NCBI RefSeq assembly: GCF_900116855.1
Contig: NZ_UETD01000002.1
Span: 213,729-277,728, forward strand
Direction of reading: 5' to 3'
Length of the DNA: 64,000 nucleotides
Source of the DNA: Ruminococcus flavefaciens
GTDB lineage: Bacteria; Bacillota; Clostridia; Oscillospirales; Ruminococcaceae
Positions 44,201 to 52,705 of the stretch are shown piece by piece. The notes below the pieces were generated by a model. The model was not told the DNA's origin. It did no database searches and was given only the letters and a program-made list of their open reading frames with translations. A program made the translations under genes and the position numbers. The first letter of the stretch is position 1. Each line of letters begins with the position of its first letter.

Positions 44201-44649
44201 ACCAGCAGACGAGGTATCTCTCCTGCCAGACAGGCTGACATACAGATAAGTCCTCTGTTATACTTTTTCAGAAGCTCCATATCTACTCGCGGACGGTTGT
44301 AAAAGCCCTCTATACTCGCTGCAGACACCAGCTTAACAAGATTTCGGTAGCCCTCGTTGTTCTCACATAGAAGTATGAGGTGATAGGGAGAGGAGTCAAG
44401 CTTTGGCTCACGGTCATGGCGTGTTCTTCGCGCAACATAAACCTCGCAGCCAATAACAGGCTTTATGCCCTCGGCTCTTGCAGCATTCCAGAACTCCACA
44501 GCCCCGTACATATTGCCGTGATCGGTAATTGCAACAGAAGTCTGTCCCAGCTCCTTTACGCGACTGATAAGATTCTTTATGCGGCAAGCTCCGTCCAGCA
44601 GGCTGTACTCCGTATGAACATGAAGATTTACAAACTCATCACTTCTCAT
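41242..44649 (-). CDS. dnaE: DNA polymerase III subunit alpha, DnaE type
   Basis: ATG at 44649 is used: GGGAGGTGATC lies 3 to 5 bases upstream, and the first residues lead into the PHP domain (HVHTEYSLLDG). The 1135-residue protein has the PHP, polymerase (catalytic P-D-F-D-I-D-F and GPGRGSGAGS), helix-hairpin-helix and OB-fold regions of DnaE. In low-GC Gram-positives DnaE extends primers for PolC. It overlaps the 3' end of whiA by 11 bases and probably belongs to the same transcript. Confidence 0.95.
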   Translation of the reverse strand: MRSDEFVNLHVHTEYSLLDGACRIKNLISRVKELGQTSVAITDHGNMYGAVEFWNAARAEGIKPVIGCEVYVARRTRHDREPKLDSSPYHLILLCENNEGYRNLVKLVSAASIEGFYNRPRVDMELLKKYNRGLICMSACLAGEIPRLLVDGHYDEAKAVALRYQEIFGKGNYFIEVQNHGINDELRILPLLYRLSAETGIELAATNDCHYINKSDAEMQNVLLCIQTGKTLDEPNPIRFETEEFYVKSAEEMALLFKGHEEAVSNTAKIAERCNVEFEFGNIKLPKFTIEGVEDNTVYFRELCRKGMIERYGAEPPENVRERMEYELDIITKMGYTDYYLIVWDFIRYAREHNVPVGPGRGSGAGSLCAYCIGITGIDPIKFNLLFERFLNPERVSMPDFDIDFCIEGRQSVKDYVVRRYGTDRVSEIIAFDTLKARAAVRDVGRVLGMPYQLCDKAAKEIDPRATLDEALKESEELDSLYHTDRNMRRLIDLARQLEGMPRHASTHAAGVVISAVPLSDLVPLQRNDDTIVTQYTMGILESLGLLKMDFLGLRNLTIIRDTVNEIHRTEPEFDISQIPTDDAEVYRMMSAGDTEGVFQFESEGMTARVMELCPERLEDLIVIISLYRPGPMKSIPLYIENKNHPENVTYKHPLLKDILEDTYGCMVYQEQVMEICRKLAGYSYGHADIVRRAMAKKKHDVMLKERESFVKGASENGVSEDIANSVFDEMVSFASYAFNKSHAAAYAYLAYQTAYLKCHYRGIYMAALMSSVMGVSGKLAEYINSCRDYGIEILRPDINKSNKGFTFVDGRMYFGLLAIKNAGSGLADKIIAERTENGDFRSLQDFCERVEGRELNKKALENLIKAGAFDGLGYNRRQMLESYEMLLDMAGSGNRGVIEGQLNFLDGADTSEMNVRIPYKQEFDHKTLLTLEKDATGMYLSGHPLSPYSWLMELMHTKKIGSILADNSLKDGMTVKLICSVESSKLHVTKNGDKMSFVQLSDDTGEIEAVVFPDLYMVSGSKLVNDAIVYISGKISVKDDRVTVICGFIGSENEFTRLVSTMKLCIKTTSSAASVSDELRQLCERNKGDTAVCFYLSDVKKTVSPRVKLSLSVNETSYEELKELCGAANIGLIS

Positions 44650-45553
44650 GGGGATCACCTCCCATGCGAAGCTCCTCCGCCATCTTTGCCAGCTTCTTGA
44701 AACGGTGGTTCACTCCCGAGCGGCTTATGGGCTCGCTGAGAGTCTCGCCAATCTCCTGAAGGCTCATGTCGATATTATCAAGGCGGAGCTGCGCCACCTC
44801 GCGGAGCTCATCGGAAAGGTTATCCAGTCCAACTGCCCTGTCTATCAGCTTTATATCCTCTATCTGCTTCATGGCAGCCTTTACTACCTTGTCGATGTTG
44901 GCAGCATCGCAGTTTGCAATCCTGTTGGCTTTATTGCGGATATCCTTGTATATCTTCATGTTCATGAGCTCCAGCGTACACTGGGGCGCACCGATAAAGG
45001 TCAGCGTATCCTCAATGGATTCACTGCCCTTGATGTAAACTATATTCTGTCCCCTGCGGACCATTGTCCGAGCGGTAACGCCGATATCGTGAAGCAGGGT
45101 CTCGAGCTGCTGTGCCAGACCTTCTTCAGGGCAGGCAAACTCCAGATGGTACTCCTTGGACGGGTCGTTTACACTTCCGCAGGCAAGAAATACCCCTGCT
45201 GTAAAAACTCCGAGACTATTGGTAGCAATAATCTCGGAATTTATGACTCTTTTATTTTCTGCAAGTCTGTATTTCTGATAGACTGCCTCAGCGGTGCTGC
45301 CCCTGACCTCACAGGTATGGAGCGACGTTCCGTTTTTTCTTGTATGCTGCTCAATGGAAGGCTCAACTTTGATCACGGCTCTGAAAAGGCTGCGGAAAAG
45401 CTCTGCGGATATACTGCTTTCGCTCTGAAAGCATATGTGTTCCGCGGAAAGAGTCCTGCTGAACAGGATCATACCGTAAAGGCAGGCAAATCGTTTATCT
45501 TTATCATTGACAGAGGAACAGATCTCGCTTCTGACATCATTTGAGAAGGACAT
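44639..45553 (-). CDS. whiA: WhiA, LAGLIDADG-like DNA-binding regulator
   Basis: The 304-residue protein has the degenerate LAGLIDADG homing-endonuclease-like N-terminal domain and a C-terminal helix-turn-helix (about 225-295, with L-R-L-D-N-I-D-M-S-L-Q-E-I-G and I-S-R-S-G-V-N-H-R). WhiA controls sporulation genes in Streptomyces and affects division and chromosome segregation in Bacillus. It lies 18 bases after rapZ. The yvcK gene usually found between rapZ and whiA is missing. Confidence 0.94.
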   Translation of the reverse strand: MSFSNDVRSEICSSVNDKDKRFACLYGMILFSRTLSAEHICFQSESSISAELFRSLFRAVIKVEPSIEQHTRKNGTSLHTCEVRGSTAEAVYQKYRLAENKRVINSEIIATNSLGVFTAGVFLACGSVNDPSKEYHLEFACPEEGLAQQLETLLHDIGVTARTMVRRGQNIVYIKGSESIEDTLTFIGAPQCTLELMNMKIYKDIRNKANRIANCDAANIDKVVKAAMKQIEDIKLIDRAVGLDNLSDELREVAQLRLDNIDMSLQEIGETLSEPISRSGVNHRFKKLAKMAEELRMGGDPHEK

Positions 45554-45571
45554 CTCTACTCACTCCATTAC

Positions 45572-46444
45572 TCAGAATTTTTTGTCCTTGGTTATGTCTC
45601 TGTGATACTTCTGTACCTTGTATTCCTTACTGATGAGGTGGTCTGCCATGAGCTCGGCAAAGGTGATAGAGCGGTGTTTTCCGCCCGTGCAGCCGAAGGA
45701 TATTACAAGCTGGCTCTTGCCCTCATGAACGTAAAGAGGTATCAGATAGTCTATAAGGTCTGTCATTTTGTCAAAGAGCACACGGGACTGCTCAAAGCTC
45801 ATAACATAGTCCCTGACGCAGCTGTCACAGCCAGTATGGTTGCGAAGCTCCTCAACATAATGAGGATTTGGCAGGCATCTTACGTCAAATACCAGATCAG
45901 CCTCCGTGGAAACTCCATACTTGAAGCCGAAAGACATTACCTTTATAATGAGAGAATCGGAGCTCTTTTCAAGGAAGAGCTCCTTGACCTGCTCCTTCAG
46001 CTGTGAAGCTGTAAAGTTGGAGGTCTCTATGTAATAATCTGCTATCTCGCGAAGCTGAGAGAGCTGTACCCACTCATAATTGATGGCTTCATGGATATTG
46101 CCGTTGAACTTTTCGGAAAGCGGATGCTTTCGGCGGGTCTCCTTGTAGCGCTTCAGCAGAACGTCATGGTTTGCCTCTATGAAAAGCACCTTCACATCAA
46201 CGTCACTGCGCTGCTTCAGCTCCTGCCATGAGCGGAATATCTCGGTAAACATATCTCCCGAACGAATATCGACCGCAACTGCGATCTTATGTATCTCAGA
46301 TTCGGACTGTCTGCACAGATCAACGAACTGAGTTATCAGCTTGGGTGGGATATTGTCGATGCAGTAAAAGCCAATGTCCTCCATAACATCCATGACGCTT
46401 GACTTTCCCGAACCTGACATACCCGTTACTATCAAAAGCTGCAT
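45572..46444 (-). CDS. rapZ: RapZ/YvcJ nucleotide-binding RNase adapter family protein
   Basis: The 290-residue protein has Walker A G-M-S-G-S-G-K-S (about 8-15) and the C-terminal family motifs D-V-R-C-L-P-N-P and F-G-C-T-G-G-K-H-R-S. In E. coli RapZ controls GlmS through small RNAs; in Bacillus the YvcJ role is less clear. It sits 22 bases after murB and 18 before whiA. Confidence 0.95.
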   Translation of the reverse strand: MQLLIVTGMSGSGKSSVMDVMEDIGFYCIDNIPPKLITQFVDLCRQSESEIHKIAVAVDIRSGDMFTEIFRSWQELKQRSDVDVKVLFIEANHDVLLKRYKETRRKHPLSEKFNGNIHEAINYEWVQLSQLREIADYYIETSNFTASQLKEQVKELFLEKSSDSLIIKVMSFGFKYGVSTEADLVFDVRCLPNPHYVEELRNHTGCDSCVRDYVMSFEQSRVLFDKMTDLIDYLIPLYVHEGKSQLVISFGCTGGKHRSITFAELMADHLISKEYKVQKYHRDITKDKKF

Positions 46445-46466
46445 ACAAATCTCCTTATTATCCAGA

Positions 46467-47372
46467 CTATCTTAGGATCACGGGTTCAAGTTCCAGCAGA
46501 TAGCCGGTTTTTTCCTTGACGATAGCCCTGACCTTATCACAAAGCTCCAGTACATCAGCACAGGTAGCGTAGCCCTTGTTAATAACAAAGCCGCTGTGCT
46601 TTTCGCTGACCATAGCCCCTCCGCAGGTAAGCCCCTTGAGACCGCACTGATCGATGAGAAGCGAAGCATAGCTTCCCTCGGGACGCTTGAAAGTGCTTCC
46701 CGCACTGGGGTAATCGAGAGGCTGTTTAGCGCTTCTCTTTGCCATACACTCTGACATAGCGTTCTTTATCTCCTCGGGATCACCTTTTTTCAGTTCCATA
46801 GTTACAGAAGTAATGACTCTTTCGGAATCGGAGAAGAAGCTTCTGCGGTATGAAAGCTCCATATCCTCAGCATTGATCGTCCTGATATTGCAGTCCTCGT
46901 CAATATATTCCGCCGAAACCACTATATCCTTCATTTCGCTGCCATAGGCGCCTGCGTTCATATAAAGGGCACCGCCCACAGTGCCTGGAATACCGAAAAG
47001 GTTCTCCATTCCTGTTAGTCCCGACTGCTGCGCTCTAACACAGGCTGCTGCAAGATGGGCACCTGCATCACAGCGGATGGTATTGCCGTTGACCTCGATA
47101 CGGGCAAAATCACTGCCGAAAAGCAGTATCACGCCGTCAAAGCCCTCATCGGATACCAGTACATTGCTTCCGCGTCCGAGAACTCCGTATCTTATATTCT
47201 TTTCCTTCATTAACTTTATGAGCTCAACTGCTGATTTTGCGGAATTAACGCTGATAAGCGCTCTGCATGGTCCGCCGAAGCGGAAGGTTATATATTCGCT
47301 CAATGAGCATTCGGGTGTTATCTTGCAGCCCAGCTTATCGCAGAGCTGTGATAATTCACTTATGTCTATCAT
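46467..47372 (-). CDS. murB: UDP-N-acetylenolpyruvoylglucosamine reductase
   Basis: The 301-residue FAD enzyme has G-R-G-S-N-V-L-V-S-D, G-I-P-G-T-V-G-G-A-L-Y-M-N-A-G-A-Y-G, and the catalytic segment Y-P-S-A-G-S-T-F-K-R-P. It is a type IIb MurB in length. It makes UDP-MurNAc for peptidoglycan. It lies 37 bases after hprK. Confidence 0.95.
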   Translation of the reverse strand: MIDISELSQLCDKLGCKITPECSLSEYITFRFGGPCRALISVNSAKSAVELIKLMKEKNIRYGVLGRGSNVLVSDEGFDGVILLFGSDFARIEVNGNTIRCDAGAHLAAACVRAQQSGLTGMENLFGIPGTVGGALYMNAGAYGSEMKDIVVSAEYIDEDCNIRTINAEDMELSYRRSFFSDSERVITSVTMELKKGDPEEIKNAMSECMAKRSAKQPLDYPSAGSTFKRPEGSYASLLIDQCGLKGLTCGGAMVSEKHSGFVINKGYATCADVLELCDKVRAIVKEKTGYLLELEPVILR

Positions 47373-47409
47373 AGTTTCCCCCTGAATTATTCAAGAATAT
47401 TGGAGGCTG

Positions 47410-48369
47410 TCAGAATGCCTCATAATCACGGACTACTTCCTTGGCATCGGACTCCATGCCAAGGCGGTTGAGAAGCTCACGGGCAGCATTATAGCCCATC
47501 TTCTTCTGTCTGTTGTTCATAGCCGCTACTTCAAGTATGACCGCAAGATTACGTCCGGGCTTTACGGGGATCGTAAGGGACGGTACCTTTACCCCGAGAA
47601 GGCTTACATATTCGGTATCTACGCCCATTCTGTCGTAGATCTTCTCGGAATTCCACTGCTCCAGCTCCACCACGAGGTCAAGCTTCTCTGTCATCTTTAC
47701 AGCACCGATACCGAAAAGACGTCTTGCGTTGATAATTCCGATACCGCGGAGCTCAAGGAAGTGGCGGATATTGTCGGGAGAGCTTCCCACAAGGCTTATA
47801 TTCGACACCTTTCTGATCTCAACAGCATCGTCCGCAACAAGGCGGTGTCCGCGCTTTACAAGCTCTATGGCAGTCTCGCTCTTACCTACGCCGCTCTCGC
47901 CTGTAATGAAAACGCCTTCGCCGTAGATCTCGATAAGTACGCCATGGCGTGTTATTCTGGGCGCAAGTGTAAGGTTGAGATAAGCGATAAGACCTGCGAT
48001 GAAGTTTGAGGTGCTCTCCTTGCTTCTGAGCAGAGGCACCTCATACTCCTTGGCAAGCTCCAGCATCTCAGCAAAATATGGCAGCTCTCTTGTGATTATG
48101 AGAGCAGGTATACGCTGGGCAAAGAGAAGCTGAAGGCGCTCGCGTCTTGTCTTCTCGTCGATAGTTGAAAGATACGCAAATTCCATCTTTCCGATGATCT
48201 GTATACGCTCGGGATTGAAGTACTCATAAAACCCCATGAGCTGGAGTCCCGGACGGTTTACGTCGTTCTCGTCGATCATCAGTTCATTGGCGTCCTTGTG
48301 AACGTATATCGCCTCAAGCTTGAATTCGTCTATGACGCTCTGAAGCGAAACTTTAAAATTCTCTGCCAT
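47410..48369 (-). CDS. hprK: HPr kinase/phosphorylase
   Basis: The 319-residue protein has the C-terminal kinase domain with Walker A G-E-S-G-V-G-K-S-E and the HprK signature around LELRGIGIINARRLFG. It phosphorylates Ser46 of HPr and so controls carbon catabolite repression. It is first in the hprK-murB-rapZ-whiA-dnaE string, 40 bases after the glycoside-hydrolase-like gene. A small hairpin (CCGATC/GATCGG near 48383) lies just ahead. Confidence 0.95.
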   Translation of the reverse strand: MAENFKVSLQSVIDEFKLEAIYVHKDANELMIDENDVNRPGLQLMGFYEYFNPERIQIIGKMEFAYLSTIDEKTRRERLQLLFAQRIPALIITRELPYFAEMLELAKEYEVPLLRSKESTSNFIAGLIAYLNLTLAPRITRHGVLIEIYGEGVFITGESGVGKSETAIELVKRGHRLVADDAVEIRKVSNISLVGSSPDNIRHFLELRGIGIINARRLFGIGAVKMTEKLDLVVELEQWNSEKIYDRMGVDTEYVSLLGVKVPSLTIPVKPGRNLAVILEVAAMNNRQKKMGYNAARELLNRLGMESDAKEVVRDYEAF

Positions 48370-48409
48370 AATAAGCTCCGTTCTCCGATCTTAGATCGGG
48401 AATTATTTT

Positions 48410-49609
48410 TTAGCCGAGTACATATGAATCGAAACCGTACCCGACGATCTCTTCCTTTGCTTCAAGCATTTCCTGTGTGCTGAGTGTGGTACCCGAAACG
48501 CGGACAGCCACATTAAAGTCGGAAACGTCCTCGCTTACAAGATCAAGCATCTTTCTGACGTTTTCGGCAGGAGTTCCCGTGAACTCGTAGACAGTGTCCC
48601 CTGTGTATACTCCGTAGCTCATAAGGTCAAGGTCAATGTTGAGTATGATAGTATTGACCTTCAGGAGCATGGGCTGAAGAACATCATTCTTACCCTTCAG
48701 CAGGTCGGAGGCATTGACCTCCAGCATCATTTTCGAGCCCTCTGTCATGATCTTGTCATACATCATATTCGCTGCCGATGTGAGCGCCATGTACCTGTCG
48801 GGGCTCACCACCTTTTCACCGAGGAATTCAACATCACTGGGACGGAAATCGGGAAAAACGAAATCGTAGCAGACTACTCTTTCAAAGCCTGCCTGAGCTA
48901 CCTCCTCGGCAATATCGGTGTTGTATTCAACAGCCGATTCGGAAAAGGGAGTCATCCAAGGCTTACCGCCTGCGTTGATGTCATTGTCTATCCACTGCGA
49001 GCCGTCATCTACGGTCAGATAGCTCATATCGCGGAAATAATTTGGGATAATATTATCGTTGAAGGTGCTGATGAGAGCAACAGGCTTATACCCCTCGGAA
49101 GAAATAGCCGAAACTATTTCGCTGAGCTTGGTGTAGGACTGTATCACGCCCGATGAAGTTGCGTAGTAATTATTGGTGGCATAATAGATATTGCCGCCGC
49201 TGACCTTCAGAGGGACCTCGATGTACTCGATCTTTTCCTCCGAGGGAACACGCTTCAGAGCAGCCTTTATGGACTGTGCGTCCGCGATGTCAAGAGGGTC
49301 CAGTGCATAGGCTCTGTACACTTCCGCACTGACAGGCACCTGCGGCGCTGCCCCCTCTTCTGTGACAGGCTCTCCGTTTTCGTCTGTAGGTGTAGTGTCG
49401 GAAGCGATCATCTCAGATTCGGCAGTGCTGTCGCCTTTTTTCTTTGTGTAGTTTATAAGCGGCTCGGCAACACTGTAGCCAATAAACACTATTCCGCCGA
49501 TGAGAAGGACCGTAAGACCTACGGAGAAAGCCTTGCCAACAGGGCTCTTTCCGTAATAATTCTTTTCCTTTGTCTTATAGATCTTCCTACCTTTATTCTT
49601 GAACTTCAT
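48410..49609 (-). CDS. Membrane-anchored putative glycoside hydrolase (DUF4015-like)
   Basis: The 399-residue protein has a basic N-terminus, one membrane helix (about 29-50), an acidic linker (about 55-85), and a large extracytoplasmic domain. The domain has TIM-barrel features resembling the DUF4015 putative glycosidases (VVCYDFVFPDFRP and an M-L-E-V-N-A-S-D strand). No catalytic pair can be named with certainty. It lies 32 bases after rnfA and 40 before hprK. Confidence 0.65.
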   Translation of the reverse strand: MKFKNKGRKIYKTKEKNYYGKSPVGKAFSVGLTVLLIGGIVFIGYSVAEPLINYTKKKGDSTAESEMIASDTTPTDENGEPVTEEGAAPQVPVSAEVYRAYALDPLDIADAQSIKAALKRVPSEEKIEYIEVPLKVSGGNIYYATNNYYATSSGVIQSYTKLSEIVSAISSEGYKPVALISTFNDNIIPNYFRDMSYLTVDDGSQWIDNDINAGGKPWMTPFSESAVEYNTDIAEEVAQAGFERVVCYDFVFPDFRPSDVEFLGEKVVSPDRYMALTSAANMMYDKIMTEGSKMMLEVNASDLLKGKNDVLQPMLLKVNTIILNIDLDLMSYGVYTGDTVYEFTGTPAENVRKMLDLVSEDVSDFNVAVRVSGTTLSTQEMLEAKEEIVGYGFDSYVLG

Positions 49610-49641
49610 TAAACTAACTCTCCTATATCAGTATATTACAG

Positions 49642-50214
49642 TTACTTCAGCGAATATACTGCCATTGATATAATTCCAAGATATACAAGCATTGCAGGAA
49701 ATCCCCTGAATGAAGCCGGTACCTTTGATGAATTGAGCTTTCTGTATGCGGCTGTAAGTATGAGAGCCGCAATGATAAAGCCTATACCCGCTTCAAATCC
49801 CGCAGTAACATATCCCCCGAGGTTGAAAACCGTACCGTCCATTGATGCTCTTTTGTTGATGGTAAAGAGCGTTCCCATAACAGCACAGTTGAAAGCAGAC
49901 AAATGGATGTATCTGCGAAGCTCCTCGAACCACCTGCTGCCGAACTTGTAAACTGCCACAAGAAGTGCAGCATAAAGCACTCCTATGACCATTGTGTAGA
50001 AAAGCAGTCTCAGATCGGATATCGACGGCTGAAGGACCAGATCTATCAGATAAGCCGCAGCCGATCCGACAGTGGTAAAAATAGTTATTACTCCTGCGGT
50101 GGCGACCAGATTTTTCCTGCTGCCAGCCGCAATGAAAATTGTACTTGTTCCCAGCGCCTGTGATAATATCAGGTTGGCTGCAAGGAGGGCAATGAGGTCA
50201 TTTATCAGAAACAT
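49642..50214 (-). CDS. rnfA: RnfA-like membrane subunit, degenerate
   Basis: ATG at 50214 is chosen (AAGGAG 8 bases upstream); an in-frame GTG at 50223 overlaps that site. The 190-residue, six-helix protein aligns with RnfA through A-Y-L-I-D, the F-N-C-A-V-M-G segment and V-P-A-S-F-R-G. RnfA and RnfE normally hold a [2Fe-2S] cluster with two Cys each. Here the first Cys (in the G-L-C-P-F segment of E. coli RsxA) is Ser in A-L-G-T-S-T-I; the second, in NCAV, is kept. RnfB, C and G genes are absent nearby, so a standard Rnf function is doubtful. Confidence 0.85.
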   Translation of the reverse strand: MFLINDLIALLAANLILSQALGTSTIFIAAGSRKNLVATAGVITIFTTVGSAAAYLIDLVLQPSISDLRLLFYTMVIGVLYAALLVAVYKFGSRWFEELRRYIHLSAFNCAVMGTLFTINKRASMDGTVFNLGGYVTAGFEAGIGFIIAALILTAAYRKLNSSKVPASFRGFPAMLVYLGIISMAVYSLK

Positions 50215-50830
50215 CCGCGTCACTCCTTACATTATTATTGTTGGAGACAAGTCCCCTGATAAAGCGGTAAACACCGCACATGAGCCCGAGGAAAATAAAT
50301 CCTCCGAAGGGCTGTGAGAGTCCGCCGATAAGTGTATTCACATCGACTATCCTGCTGTTGATGGTACCGTAAGCGAACAGCTCGCGGAGAAATCCCGTTA
50401 TCAGCATAACGATGTCAAAGCCGGCTATACAGCTTATGAGTGAGATTATCATATCCGTTTTCTTCATGCGGAAGAACTTCGCCTCAGTCTGGAAAACTAT
50501 GAGGGAGTTGACCGCAAGAAGAGGATAGTATATCCCGATACGCTCTATGGACTCGGGATAGAATTCCTGCGCCGCAAGCTTTACGGGGATATAGACAAGA
50601 GCCGATATCAGCGCATATATAATGACCTTTACCGTGTAGGGCAGCTTCTTGGGCACAAATGACGATATGAGCACCGAGAGAAATGTTATTGCCGAAAAAG
50701 CATAGATAAGTGCGACCGCATTCTTCAATGTGTCACCGCAGATTATCACAGGTGATATCACCATGAGTCCCGACAGGACGATGTTATCGCCAAGGACTCC
50801 GCCAAACATTGCTTTTTTACGATCATTCAT
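50198..50830 (-). CDS. rnfE: RnfE-like membrane subunit, both iron-sulfur Cys missing
   Basis: The 210-residue protein aligns with RnfE through the N-terminal D-N-I-V-L segment, Y-Y-P-L-L-A-V-N-S, F-L-R-E-L and the C-terminal F-G-G-F-I-F-L-G-L-M. At both Cys positions it has Ser: I-S-P-V in place of L-C-P-L, and V-N-S-L in place of T-N-C-I. It therefore cannot bind the membrane [2Fe-2S] cluster in the usual way. It overlaps rnfD by 8 bases and rnfA by 17, so the three are translationally coupled. Confidence 0.83.
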   Translation of the reverse strand: MNDRKKAMFGGVLGDNIVLSGLMVISPVIICGDTLKNAVALIYAFSAITFLSVLISSFVPKKLPYTVKVIIYALISALVYIPVKLAAQEFYPESIERIGIYYPLLAVNSLIVFQTEAKFFRMKKTDMIISLISCIAGFDIVMLITGFLRELFAYGTINSRIVDVNTLIGGLSQPFGGFIFLGLMCGVYRFIRGLVSNNNNVRSDADVSDK

Positions 50831-51815
50831 GAGAAGCAGCCTCCTCTCCCGCCGCAGTCACAGCAGCTTCCCCGGCGTTAACCTCGGAGTGTTCCTGTTC
50901 GGCTGTATCTATCTTCTTCTCAAGATGTCTGAAGCCGAGAGCAATAGGCGTAAACAGTACGGATACAATGACTATAGCGTTCTCCTTGGCTCCCGTAAGA
51001 ACAAGTACATAGGAGATGACACCGATGAAGAGCCCGTAGAAAAAGGCGTAATAATCACGCTTGGGAGCAATTCTCAGGTCCGAAACAATGTATATCGCCG
51101 AGAACAGCACCATATTGGTAACAAGCGAATATTTCAGCGAGTCTGCTCTGGAGCTTACCATTGGTGTGACTACGGCAAAAAGCCCCGTACCGAAAATAGT
51201 ACCGAGGAATGCTCCGGCAGAGATGCTTCTTCTCATCATGAGAACGATTGCAGCGACCACAAGCAGCAGTATGCTGACAGCACCCGCAGGTCCGCTGAAA
51301 TTGCCGAGAAGAACCTCAAAATCCGAGTGGTCAAATGTTCCCGTATGATCAAAAACATAGGAAGCGGACCTTACCAGATTTGTCGGGGTCTCAAACAGCC
51401 CCGTCTTGACATGAGGTTCGGTGTACTGCAAAAGCTGCCCGTCCCATGAGGTCAGGACAAATACAAATGCCGCAGCCGCAGGCGAGAATATCATGTTCAG
51501 ACGTCCGCCGAACAGGTTCTTTGCAACTAATATAGCGAAAAGTACTGCAATAACGGAGATATGGTAGTCCATTACCGCAGGGAACATCAGTGCAAGTATG
51601 AGCGCATCGGATGTACAGGTAAGGTCATCTGCCGTAAAACTACGCTTCATAAAGCGCAGAGAAACAAGCTCCGCCACAAAACCTGTGACAACGCATATAC
51701 CTGCAAGGAAAACCGATCGGATACCATAGTAGAAGTAGGACATTAGTTCCAGAGTGAGGAGTGTTATCATGATATCCAGCCAGATAAGGCGCTCTTTTCT
51801 TGTTTTTTTCTGCAT
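50823..51815 (-). CDS. rnfD: RnfD-like membrane subunit
   Basis: The 330-residue protein has about ten helices and matches NqrB/RnfD through the F-L-L-G-N-like segment LLGNFSGPAGAVS and a helix with M-R-R-S-I-S. The S-G-A-T motif that carries covalent FMN on Thr in RnfD is not visible; a FETPTN segment is in about the same place. The C-terminal 40 residues are charged. It overlaps the rpe stop by one base. Confidence 0.82.
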   Translation of the reverse strand: MQKKTRKERLIWLDIMITLLTLELMSYFYYGIRSVFLAGICVVTGFVAELVSLRFMKRSFTADDLTCTSDALILALMFPAVMDYHISVIAVLFAILVAKNLFGGRLNMIFSPAAAAFVFVLTSWDGQLLQYTEPHVKTGLFETPTNLVRSASYVFDHTGTFDHSDFEVLLGNFSGPAGAVSILLLVVAAIVLMMRRSISAGAFLGTIFGTGLFAVVTPMVSSRADSLKYSLVTNMVLFSAIYIVSDLRIAPKRDYYAFFYGLFIGVISYVLVLTGAKENAIVIVSVLFTPIALGFRHLEKKIDTAEQEHSEVNAGEAAVTAAGEEAASHE

Positions 51816-52468
51816 TATCTGTCTTCCCTCAGAGAATCAGCTGCGGCTGCCATATCCGCCGCCGCAAACAGATAGCTTCCCGATACGAGGACATTTGCTC
51901 CTGCCGCCCTCACTGCGGCAGCCGTATCGGCGTTTATGCCTCCATCAACCTGAACATTCACATCAAGTCCAAGTTCTGTTATCTTATTCCTTACAGCTCT
52001 TACCTTGTCAAGAGTTTCGGGAATAAAGCTCTGACCGCCGAAGCCCGGCTCCACGGTCATAACGAGTATCATATCCACATCGGAAAGATACTTGAACACG
52101 CTCTCAACAGGGGTAGCAGGTCTCAGAGCAACAGCAGCCTTCAGACCGCGCTCGTGTATCCTATCGATGACAGCAGCTGTATCACTCTCGCTCTCGATAT
52201 GAAATGATATGATGTCCGCGCCGAAATCTGCAAAGCTGTCTATGTACTTCATTGGGTCGGTGATCATAAGATGGACGTCAAGGGTCATATCCGTAGCTGC
52301 CCTCACCTGTTTCAGAACAGGGAGACCGAATGTGATATTATCCACGAAAATGCCGTCCATAACATCGAAATGTAGCATATCTATCCTGCTTTTTTCAAGC
52401 TTTTTTATCTCATTTTTCAGCTCAAGCATATCCGCGCTAAGCACGGAAGCTGAAACATAATTCTTCAA
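51815..52468 (-). CDS. rpe: Ribulose-phosphate 3-epimerase
   Basis: A TTG start at 52468 fits best: the protein then begins MKNYVSASVLSAD, as in the family, with GGAAG upstream. An in-frame start at 52534 would add 22 unrelated residues. The 217-residue TIM barrel has H-F-D-V-M-D-G, V-H-L-M-I, M-T-V-E-P-G-F-G-G-Q and V-D-G-G-I. It interconverts ribulose-5-P and xylulose-5-P. It is first of the long minus-strand run into rnfD. Confidence 0.93.
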   Translation of the reverse strand: MKNYVSASVLSADMLELKNEIKKLEKSRIDMLHFDVMDGIFVDNITFGLPVLKQVRAATDMTLDVHLMITDPMKYIDSFADFGADIISFHIESESDTAAVIDRIHERGLKAAVALRPATPVESVFKYLSDVDMILVMTVEPGFGGQSFIPETLDKVRAVRNKITELGLDVNVQVDGGINADTAAAVRAAGANVLVSGSYLFAAADMAAAADSLREDR

Positions 52469-52542
52469 TTTATCACTTCTTCCGAATTCATTCGCCCGTA
52501 AACACAAGGCAAGAGTAGATCTTTCAAAAACCATACACTATT

Positions 52543-52571
52543 ATTATATAATATTTATCGCTCTCAGTCAA
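52543..52571 (-). promoter_or_regulatory. Sigma-A-type promoter of the rpe-rnf run
   Basis: On the minus strand, TTGACT (52571-52566), a 17-bp spacer and TATAAT (52548-52543). The leader to the TTG start is about 68 nt. Confidence 0.85.
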
Positions 52572-52644
52572 TAGTTAGCTTGGCTTTTTTCCGTAATTTT
52601 TAACAGCAAATAATACGCGAAAGTCAGTAAATTGATTTTATTTG

Positions 52645-52675
52645 AATATATTGTCCATGCCTTTATGCATAAAAT
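52645..52675 (+). promoter_or_regulatory. Possible sigma-E-type promoter of sigK
   Basis: AATATATT (52645-52652), 15 bases and CATAAAAT (52668-52675) roughly resemble the sporulation sigma-E pattern. No good sigma-A promoter is seen before sigK. The match is loose. Confidence 0.25.
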
Positions 52676-52705
52676 ATCACATGATAATTCGGGAGGTATC
52701 CTTAT

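Noticed and set aside
44648..45544. 298-codon open frame on the plus strand
   Set aside because: It is the mirror of whiA on the other strand and has no recognisable domain.
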